Assembly: GCA_020426085.1 (NCBI GenBank)
Contig: JAGQQP010000186.1
Location: 1 to 7,649, forward strand
Length of the DNA: 7,649 bases
Origin: Planctomycetaceae bacterium
GTDB taxonomy: Bacteria; Planctomycetota; Planctomycetia; Planctomycetales; Planctomycetaceae
Direction: 5' to 3'
Part shown: positions 1 through 4,976 of the stretch, piece after piece
How the letters are laid out: every line of letters starts with the position of its first letter
How positions within the stretch are numbered: position 1 is the stretch's first letter
Position numbers and translations under genes: made by a program
The notes under the pieces: model-generated
Seen by the model: the letters and a program-made list of their open reading frames with translations, nothing else
What the model was told of the DNA's origin: nothing
Databases searched by the model: none

Positions 1-22
1 TACACTCTTTCCCGCCTATCTA

Positions 23-1081
23 TCAGATCGAATAGTAGTCTACATGGGTCAGCGGATCATATTTATGATCATGACATTTGGCACAATTCATCGTCAGCCC
101 GAGAAATGCTTTGGAAGTATGCTCCAGGGTGCTGTCCAGCCAGGTGGTACGGTTAAACAGATAATAGTGCCGCGCGAGAAAACCAGTGGCACGCAGCGCG
201 TCGTGGTCGGTTGGCTTCAGTTCATCCGCCGCAAGCATGTCCTGAACCATTTCCGCATAGCTGCTGTCTTGATTCAGCGATTCAATGATCCAGTCGCGCC
301 AGTGCCAGATATGCTTCTGACTGTAACGCAGTTGTTTTCCCAGGCCATACCAGTCGGTGTACCGCCAGATATCCATCCAGTGGCGCCCCCAGCGTTCGCC
401 GTATTGCGGGCTTGCCAGTAAATTTTGTACGACTTTCGTGTAGGCATCTTCATCAGGATCGTTTACAAACTGTTCGATCTCCTCCTGAGTCGGAGGCAGA
501 CCGATCAGATCCAGATAAACCCGTCGGATCAAAACGCGCCTTGAGGCGGGTGGAACCGTCACCAGCCCCTGCTGTTTACGTTTGACTTCCAGAAAGGCGT
601 CGATCGGATTTTTGAACCCGACTGTGGGGATCTTCGCTTTCACTGGCGTCTGAAAGGCCCAGTGATCTTTGGGACTGCCTGGAATTTCTTCTTTGGGTGT
701 AATAGCCCCCTGTTCAATCCAGGTTCTGATGAGGGCAATATCATGTTCAGAAAGTCGAGATCCTTCCTCAGGAGGCGGCATCTGCTCATCTCCTTTCGCC
801 AGGATCCGCCCCAGTAAAATGCTCTCGTCAGGCTTTCCTGGATGGATGACGGCTCCCGAGTAACTTCCCTTCAGCATCAGCTCCCGCGTCTCAAGACGTA
901 ACTCAGCTTCCTCTTTCAGGGCGCTGTGGCAGGCGAAGCACTTCTCTGCCAGGAGAGGCTTGATCTCTTTCAGGTAGTCTACTTTTTCAGCAGACTGTAC
1001 CATCCCCGCAGATCCTGTCAGCAGGAACAGCAGTATGCAGAAAGAGGTGGAATAGATTCTGGGAGAATATCGTATGCTCAT
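23..1081 (-). CDS. Secreted planctomycete cytochrome-like protein (PSCyt1 + DUF1549), truncated after residue 352
   Basis: N-terminal half of a large exported protein typical of Planctomycetes and relatives. Residues 1-30 form a signal peptide with hydrophobic core CILLFLLTGSAG and likely cleavage near VQSA. Residues about 34-125 match the PSCyt1 domain: the single haem c motif CFACH is at 48-52 and a possible axial methionine lies in MPPP at 101-104. Residues about 157-350 match DUF1549 (PSCyt2), with RRVYLDLIGLPPT at 186-198, YGERWGRHWMD near 227-237, and a second CxxCH, CAKCHDHK, at 333-340. Family members usually continue through a linker to a DUF1553 domain, with 700-1000 residues in total; here the frame ends in tandem TGA-TAG right after the DUF1549 signature. 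The role is unproven; the genes often sit beside sulfatases or DUF1501 genes and are presumed periplasmic. The ATG at 1081 is chosen because the signal peptide starts there; no clear ribosome site is visible. The truncation is probably a window or contig-edge artefact, though a true pseudogene is possible. Confidence 0.88.
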   Translation of the reverse strand: MSIRYSPRIYSTSFCILLFLLTGSAGMVQSAEKVDYLKEIKPLLAEKCFACHSALKEEAELRLETRELMLKGSYSGAVIHPGKPDESILLGRILAKGDEQMPPPEEGSRLSEHDIALIRTWIEQGAITPKEEIPGSPKDHWAFQTPVKAKIPTVGFKNPIDAFLEVKRKQQGLVTVPPASRRVLIRRVYLDLIGLPPTQEEIEQFVNDPDEDAYTKVVQNLLASPQYGERWGRHWMDIWRYTDWYGLGKQLRYSQKHIWHWRDWIIESLNQDSSYAEMVQDMLAADELKPTDHDALRATGFLARHYYLFNRTTWLDSTLEHTSKAFLGLTMNCAKCHDHKYDPLTHVDYYSI

Positions 1082-1144
1082 ACATTAATATGTACCAAGG
1101 AACCCAAACCGTGATAAGAGCTTACTTTTGATTTTTATATATTA

Positions 1145-1174
1145 TATATATTTTTCTTTGTATATTTTATACAA
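1145..1174 (-). promoter_or_regulatory. Candidate promoter for the PSCyt1/DUF1549 gene
   Basis: In a strongly AT-rich block upstream of the minus-strand start at 1081, the minus strand reads TTGTAT (1169-1174), an 18-base spacer, then TATATA (1145-1150). TATAAT-like words also occur just downstream, so the exact -10 is ambiguous. The leader would be about 60 bases. Low-complexity AT sequence easily gives such matches, so this is a suggestion only. Confidence 0.3.
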
Positions 1175-1176
1175 AG
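1156..1176. repeat. Perfect 9-bp inverted repeat, operator-like
   Basis: The arms CTTTGTATA and TATACAAAG are exactly complementary and separated by TTT. The palindrome covers the -35 and spacer of the candidate minus-strand promoter, which is where a repressor dimer would bind. It has no T-run suited to an intrinsic terminator: the run of T lies before the stem on the plus strand and so becomes A after it on the minus strand. The binding protein is unknown. Confidence 0.5.
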
Positions 1177-1192
1177 TAGAGCTGGTTTCACA

Positions 1193-1208
1193 CATAATCA
1201 GGATTATG
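1193..1208. repeat. Perfect 7-bp inverted repeat
   Basis: CATAATC and GATTATG are separated by AG. It lies 16 bases to the right of the first palindrome in the same divergent intergenic region and has a different sequence, so it is not a second copy of that site. It could be an operator for either flanking gene or a chance palindrome. Confidence 0.35.
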
Positions 1209-1218
1209 CGAGATATGA

Positions 1219-1476
1219 CTGGGCTTCCATGAGCACTTTGAGCCCCTGTCTCCGGAAATGCGACTTGACGCTTCTGATTTGATCAGCCTTGAAGTCGGAA
1301 CATTTCGCGTCTACTATTGCTCCACGGAAAACAGGAAGTTCAAACGCGGTAAACTGAATTCACGTCCCTGTTTCTGATGCAGGAAGTCGATTACTCATTT
1401 CCTGGAAAAGCAGAAAGTTGTCGTGGGTTTCATGATCCGAACCGGGCATCGAAACGTTTACAGCTACGAGAGATGA
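1219..1476 (+). pseudogene. Possible degenerate small reading frame with one internal TGA
   Basis: The gap between the divergent genes (1082-1530, about 450 bases) has no intact gene. One plus-strand frame stays open from 1219 to 1476 apart from a single TGA at 1375-1377, about 85 codons in total. The translation reads like protein: LISLEVGTFRVYYCSTENRK comes before the stop and FLEKQKVVVGFMIRTGH after it. The only ATG in the first half is at 1258, and I see no ribosome site before it. I recognise no family. It could be the remnant of a gene broken by a nonsense mutation, or chance open sequence. No flanking repeat or transposase remnant is visible. Confidence 0.22.
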
Positions 1477-1517
1477 CACAGAATCACATCCGCGTCATTC
1501 AACCAGCGATTACAGAT

Positions 1518-1523
1518 AAGGGA
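1518..1523 (+). promoter_or_regulatory. Ribosome binding site that fixes the start of the membrane protein gene
   Basis: AAGGGA lies 7 bases before the ATG at 1531. An in-frame TTG at 1525 would leave only one base between this site and the start codon, so the ATG at 1531 is the better start. Confidence 0.6.
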
Positions 1524-1530
1524 TTTGACA

Positions 1531-2271
1531 ATGACTGATGATACTAAATTGAGTAAAGAACCAGGGTCACACAACGAGTTTTCTCAGGATAGTATCTACT
1601 TGATTTCTTATCCCAAAATTGTGTTTCTGTACCCGACACTGCTGGTTTCGATAGCCGCAGCAATTTACATGACTTTTGCAGGAGAGTCGGCCCATATCGG
1701 CGGTAAAAGCGAGCATATGGCAGAGGTCATGGCATTGATCTTTCTCGGAGTCTTCGGTTTTAACCTGACTGTCCTGGCGTTTGATTTCCCGCGTACGACC
1801 TCGCTGACACTCTTCTTCCTGGGTGCCGCATTATTCATGGGGGCCTGGATGATCCTGCGATTTAACCCGGATATCATCCCCCCCCTGACCAACATGCTGA
1901 AGGGTTTACGCCCCTGGGCAAACTCGCAGATGTACTGGCTGTTTTCCGCGATTCTGGGGCTGATTTTTATCTGTGTGGCGATCTATGTCCGCTTTGATTA
2001 CTGGGAAGTCAAAGGGAACGAACTCCTGCATCACCATGGATTCTTGAGCGATCTGGAACGATTTTCCGCACCTAACCTGAAGATCGATAAAGAAATCAGC
2101 GATATCTTTGAGTATATCCTGCTGCGTTCCGGTCGCCTGGTACTGCATCCGCGTAATGAACCCCGAGCGATTGTACTGGACAATGTCCCCTTCATTTCCA
2201 GAAAAGAAAAACAGATCACACGTATGCTAGGGGCTCTGCAGGTTCAGGTGCGGACAGACAATAACTCCTGA
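1531..2271 (+). CDS. Four-helix inner-membrane protein with a cytosolic, possibly PH-like, C-terminal domain
   Basis: A 246-residue integral membrane protein of unknown function. Hydrophobic segments lie at about residues 30-49, 64-84, 90-110 and 133-153. A soluble tail of about 90 residues follows, beginning DYWEVKGNELLHHHGFLSDL (156-175). The tail's pattern (short strands, then RSGRLVLHP at 199-207, VLDNVPFISRKEK at 215-227 and a final amphipathic helix QITRMLGAL) resembles bacterial PH-type domains of the YdbS/YdbT kind; this is a fold impression from pattern, not a confirmed match. No signal peptide, catalytic motif or metal site is evident. The first 25 residues are polar and probably cytoplasmic, as would be the tail with four helices. 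smpB follows on the same strand after 131 bases, with no obvious terminator between, so read-through is possible but not shown. Confidence 0.8.
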   Translation: MTDDTKLSKEPGSHNEFSQDSIYLISYPKIVFLYPTLLVSIAAAIYMTFAGESAHIGGKSEHMAEVMALIFLGVFGFNLTVLAFDFPRTTSLTLFFLGAALFMGAWMILRFNPDIIPPLTNMLKGLRPWANSQMYWLFSAILGLIFICVAIYVRFDYWEVKGNELLHHHGFLSDLERFSAPNLKIDKEISDIFEYILLRSGRLVLHPRNEPRAIVLDNVPFISRKEKQITRMLGALQVQVRTDNNS

Positions 2272-2402
2272 TCACACTGAACCTCAATCAACGGGCGCGT
2301 GTCGATCAGGAATGGGTTCATCCCGATTCAAAGTAAGATTTATCATCAAGTAGTATTCTGTCGCTTGACCAGTCTGGTTGACGGCAGTCGGAGATTCTGG
2401 CA

Positions 2403-2897
2403 ATGGGTAAACAAGGGAAAAAGAAAGCTTCGAAAGAAGACCCGAATTCACGTACCGTCTGCCAGAACCGTAAAGCCCGACACAACTACGAAATTCTGGA
2501 TACGCTGGACTGTGGAATCGTGCTGGCAGGCAGTGAAGTGAAAAGTATTCGTGCGAACAAGGTCTCGATCGAAGAAGGCTTTGCGCGGATGCAGAACGGT
2601 GAAGTCTGGCTGTTCAATGTTGATATCGCTTTGTATCCACAGGCCAATACCATGAACCACCAGACCCGCAGGCCACGTAAACTGCTGATGAAAAAAGCCG
2701 AGATCCGCAAATTCGCCGAGCGATCTGAAAACTCCAGCCTGACGTTGATCCCGCTTACCATGTACTTCACACGAGGGTTGGTGAAGGTCAAGCTGGGAAT
2801 CGCCAAAGGCCGCAAACTGCACGACAAGCGTGAAAAGCTCAAGAAAGACTCCGCCCGTATGGACATCCAGCGGGCAATGCGGTCCCGCAATAATTAA
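2403..2897 (+). CDS. smpB: SsrA-binding protein SmpB
   Basis: SmpB binds tmRNA (SsrA) and delivers it to stalled ribosomes for trans-translation, tagging the incomplete protein for degradation. At 164 residues it is the normal family length. Recognisable blocks are NRKARHNYEILDTLDCGIVL (22-41), GSEVKSIRANKVSIEEGFA (43-61), RRPRKLLMKKAEI (89-101) and the RNA-binding signature AKGRKLHDKRE (134-144). The basic C-terminal tail, KLKKDSARMDIQRAMRSR, matches the segment that becomes helical in the mRNA channel. The ATG at 2403 has GGAG about 9 bases upstream (2390-2393). A 243-base frame at 2299-2541 overlaps its start but is a shadow. The ssrA gene itself is not in this window. The stop codon lies inside the terminator stem that follows. 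Confidence 0.97.
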   Translation: MGKQGKKKASKEDPNSRTVCQNRKARHNYEILDTLDCGIVLAGSEVKSIRANKVSIEEGFARMQNGEVWLFNVDIALYPQANTMNHQTRRPRKLLMKKAEIRKFAERSENSSLTLIPLTMYFTRGLVKVKLGIAKGRKLHDKREKLKKDSARMDIQRAMRSRNN

Positions 2898-2927
2898 GGC
2901 CCTCTGAAAACTTCAAAGGGCCTTAAT
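2893..2927. terminator. Bidirectional stem-loop between convergent smpB and the LolA-like/PASTA gene
   Basis: TTAAGGCCCT (2894-2903) pairs perfectly with AGGGCCTTAA (2917-2926), and the outer A-T pair makes 11 bp. Inside, after one mismatch, TGAA pairs with TTCA around a three-base AAC loop. No strong T-run follows on either strand, so it is not a classical intrinsic terminator, but its place between two convergent genes (stops at 2897 and 2952) fits a shared transcript end. The smpB stop codon is part of the stem. Confidence 0.65.
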
Positions 2928-2951
2928 GGTTCCGCGTAGTCTGTTGTCTAT

Positions 2952-4082
2952 TTAGTTCTTTTGTTTGCTGGGATCAGTATAGAGCTTCAAATGGATAGTA
3001 GCTCCCTGCTGTATTACTTCGCCCGGAACTGGTTTCTGCAGATACACGTGATAAATCTGCTGTCCTGGTTCCTTAGCAGGATCACCCGGATAAATTTTTG
3101 ATTCCAGTCCCATCTGCTTCAGCAGTTTCTGAGCTGTCTGGTAATCTCTGCCCACCATATTAGGAACTTTGAAAGTCGCCTGTTGAATGGGGGCGACCCG
3201 TTGGACTGGCTGCTGTGCGTTTTCCTCAGCGGCAGCAGCAACAACTTTGCCTTCCAGTCGATAATCGTCCAGATCAGGAACAAAAGGATTCTTACCACCG
3301 AAAATCATCCCTCTAAAAATTCCCTGGCTCTTATTGGCGACCACATTTTCGAAAATGTAAACCGTTGACTGATTTCCACTGGGATGAATCAATTGCACGG
3401 CCGCTGGTAAATAGGTCTTCGGATCGAGTTTAATTTTGGCTTCGCGGTAATTCTGTGAATCCACCTTACGACGCGGTTTAGCAGCAATGATGATTTGCTC
3501 GGGAGTATTGACAAGCAGTTTCAGAAAGTAACGCTGCTTGGCGACGTTTGCAGGCATACCAAACAGGAATGGCAGAGGGCCTTCCATGATATTGGTACCA
3601 CGACGCTCCAGGGGAATTGGATAGACTTCGTATTTCTTTTCGTTTTCATCGATAGAAAAGATTCGCTTGCCGTCACAAATCCAACGTTCGTCGTTTCCCG
3701 GCTTCAAGGCATAAAAACCACCTTTGTCGTTGGGTTTGTCGCTTTTCGCACCCTCTGGAATTTTCATTCCAGCGATATCGATTCGCCCTTTATCAGGATG
3801 TTCGTAATAAAACTTTCCTTCCGACTTTTTTTCGATCTGAAAGACATCGTCGTACTCGCGGCGAATATGGTTGCCTTCCAGCTTTTCGATTTTAGCAGAC
3901 TCCCGTTCCCAGTTTTCCAGGATCTGTTCCAGTTCAGCTGGCAGTTGCTGAACCGCAGGTGCCTGATTGGCGGCAGGTTGTTGACCCAGCGCTTGAGAAA
4001 GCTGATTACACAGCAGCAGGCCTGCGGAAGCACAACAGGTGAGAGCGAGAGCACTTTGAAGTAAGACGGGTTTCAGTTTCAT
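2952..4082 (-). CDS. Secreted LolA-like (TIGR03009-type) planctomycete protein with C-terminal PASTA domain
   Basis: A 376-residue exported protein. Residues 1-33 are a signal peptide (hydrophobic SALALTCCASAGLLLCNQL, likely cut after SQALG). A Gln/Ala/Pro-rich linker leads to a domain at about 48-280 resembling the planctomycete family TIGR03009: LEQILENWERESAKIEKLEG (51-70), RWICDGKRIFSIDENEKKYE (133-152), GPLPFLFGM (168-176) and LDPKTYLPAAVQLIHPSGN (219-237). Alternating strands with 'the protein asked whether the cargo-free form can be written as a sentence' style spacing resemble LolA/LolB-type lipoprotein-binding folds; that assignment is inferred. After an Ala/Gln linker, residues 305-369 form one PASTA domain: VPNMVGRDYQTAQKLLKQMG, then QKPVPGEVIQQGATIHLKLY. 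PASTA domains usually bind peptidoglycan or mediate protein contacts, so the protein may act at the cell wall or periplasm. AAGGA lies 12 bases before the ATG, a rather long spacing. It is downstream of lptE after 233 bases. Confidence 0.8.
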   Translation of the reverse strand: MKLKPVLLQSALALTCCASAGLLLCNQLSQALGQQPAANQAPAVQQLPAELEQILENWERESAKIEKLEGNHIRREYDDVFQIEKKSEGKFYYEHPDKGRIDIAGMKIPEGAKSDKPNDKGGFYALKPGNDERWICDGKRIFSIDENEKKYEVYPIPLERRGTNIMEGPLPFLFGMPANVAKQRYFLKLLVNTPEQIIIAAKPRRKVDSQNYREAKIKLDPKTYLPAAVQLIHPSGNQSTVYIFENVVANKSQGIFRGMIFGGKNPFVPDLDDYRLEGKVVAAAAEENAQQPVQRVAPIQQATFKVPNMVGRDYQTAQKLLKQMGLESKIYPGDPAKEPGQQIYHVYLQKPVPGEVIQQGATIHLKLYTDPSKQKN

Positions 4083-4315
4083 TGTTTATCCAAATCCTTC
4101 CCTGAATTGCAGGTCTGGCAGTTCTCTGTACCAGTAAAACTGGCGGTAGTGGCCCGATATGATAATGCAATCCGTGCTTTTGAAGAAGACAGGTTCATCG
4201 AGTGAGGTGGGGAGTGAATTTCAGCTATTTTGACGTGAGATATGGTTTTCGGAGACAAGTGTTCCAATTTTAGCAGGTTCCGAAAATCGTGACTATCCAG
4301 ATTTTGTGTTCATAA

Positions 4316-4837
4316 TTACCAGGGTGTTTCCATTAATTGCACAATCTGGTTCGCCAGACTGTCCGTTGCAGTTTGAGTGGCCGTCGCCAGAGACTGACCG
4401 ACTTCAGGTGCAAATGAGGCTTGTGAAACCAGCTGCACGACATCCGCAGAGATAGGCACTTCCTGTTGCGACAGAATCTGCCCTGTTCGCATATCTTCCC
4501 AGGTCACCTCCACCACAAACTTCAGGTTCAGATTTCGCGGGTCGTTATTTTGTGTAGTTCCTAAAACGCTTTTATCGATTTGTTTTATCGTTCCCGTTAA
4601 ACGAGTGTCGGCTTCGCCCCCTTTGGCCAGCCGGAAGGGAGTGCGTGACTGAATTTTTCGCTGGACTGCTTCGGTCAGCTGATATTCGTAACCTCGTCGA
4701 AACGTCTTGTTTTCAAAGATGGGTACATAAACAGTCTGCACATCTGTCTGATAGGAATTACCCACGGTGTACCCGCAGCCTGTCATATCAAAAGACATTA
4801 GAACCAGTAACAACATTTTAACCACAAAACGTTCCAT
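4316..4837 (-). CDS. lptE: LPS-assembly lipoprotein LptE
   Basis: LptE is the outer-membrane lipoprotein that plugs the LptD barrel and helps insert lipopolysaccharide. With the ATG at 4837 the product has 173 residues, close to the family norm. The signal is MERFVVKMLLLVLMSFDMTG, with lipobox MTGC placing the lipidated cysteine at 21. It is followed by GYTVG and the family-like segment VQTVYVPIFENKTFRRGYEY (33-52), then LTEAVQRKIQSRTPFRL (54-70), ADTRLTGTIKQIDKS (76-90) and FVVEVTWEDMRTGQIL (107-122). The C-terminal helix ends LANQIVQLMETPW. An in-frame TTG at 4849 would add four residues; neither start has a clear ribosome site. It lies 139 bases after the bamD-like gene with its own candidate promoter. 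An intact lptE implies an LPS-bearing outer membrane. Confidence 0.85.
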   Translation of the reverse strand: MERFVVKMLLLVLMSFDMTGCGYTVGNSYQTDVQTVYVPIFENKTFRRGYEYQLTEAVQRKIQSRTPFRLAKGGEADTRLTGTIKQIDKSVLGTTQNNDPRNLNLKFVVEVTWEDMRTGQILSQQEVPISADVVQLVSQASFAPEVGQSLATATQTATDSLANQIVQLMETPW

Positions 4838-4877
4838 ATATTTATTCAACAGATCACTTAGACTGTATCCAGTTTTA

Positions 4878-4976
4878 CTGCAGCGTCTCCAGGTCGATTT
4901 GAACCAGGTATAATAGATTGACAGACGCTATGGTTAAATGTGATGTGCTCTCAAATCTGACCTGCAGAGACAGCTG
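4878..4976. repeat. Imperfect inverted repeat flanking the lptE promoter region
   Basis: The segments 4878-4895 (ending CCAGGTC) and 4959-4976 (starting GACCTG) are complementary at 13 of 18 positions, with a perfect 6-bp block at the inner ends. They enclose 63 bases containing the candidate lptE promoter. The repeat begins directly after the bamD-like stop codon. It may be an RNA structure closing that gene's transcript or a chance match. Confidence 0.25.
4910..4937 (-). promoter_or_regulatory. Candidate promoter for lptE
   Basis: The minus strand reads TTAACC (4932-4937), a 16-base spacer, then TATTAT (4910-4915), giving four and five matches to the -35 and -10 consensus. The leader to the ATG at 4837 would be about 65 bases. 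This would let lptE be expressed apart from recO and the bamD-like gene. The plus strand also spells TATAAT at 4909-4914, but it has no -35 partner and no plus-strand gene follows. Confidence 0.35.

Noticed and set aside
1375..1377. The internal TGA in the 1219-1476 frame as a selenocysteine codon
   Set aside because: I see no clear SECIS-like hairpin just after it, and no selenoprotein family resemblance; nonsense mutation or chance is simpler.
2310..2329. A small hairpin (GAATGGG / CCCGATTC) after the membrane protein gene
   Set aside because: It needs a bulged base, has no T-run and is too weak to call a terminator.
2299..2541. An 80-codon plus-strand frame across the smpB start
   Set aside because: It overlaps the first 46 codons of smpB in another frame; smpB is unmistakable, so this is a shadow.
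3495..4064. A 189-codon plus-strand frame antisense to the LolA-like/PASTA gene
   Set aside because: The opposite strand has a signal peptide, a conserved domain and a PASTA domain. The antisense product is rich in Phe and Leu in the way expected from complementing codons.
4079..4267. A 62-codon minus-strand frame whose stop overlaps the ATG of the LolA-like/PASTA gene (ATGA)
   Set aside because: It starts with TTG, has no ribosome site, is Ser/Thr-rich without a protein-like pattern, and resembles no family. The ATGA overlap is probably chance.
4246..4286. An 8-bp inverted repeat (TTTTCGGA / TCCGAAAA) downstream of lptE
   Set aside because: The loop is 25 bases, the stem is AT-rich at one end and no T-run follows, so it is not convincing as a terminator or operator.
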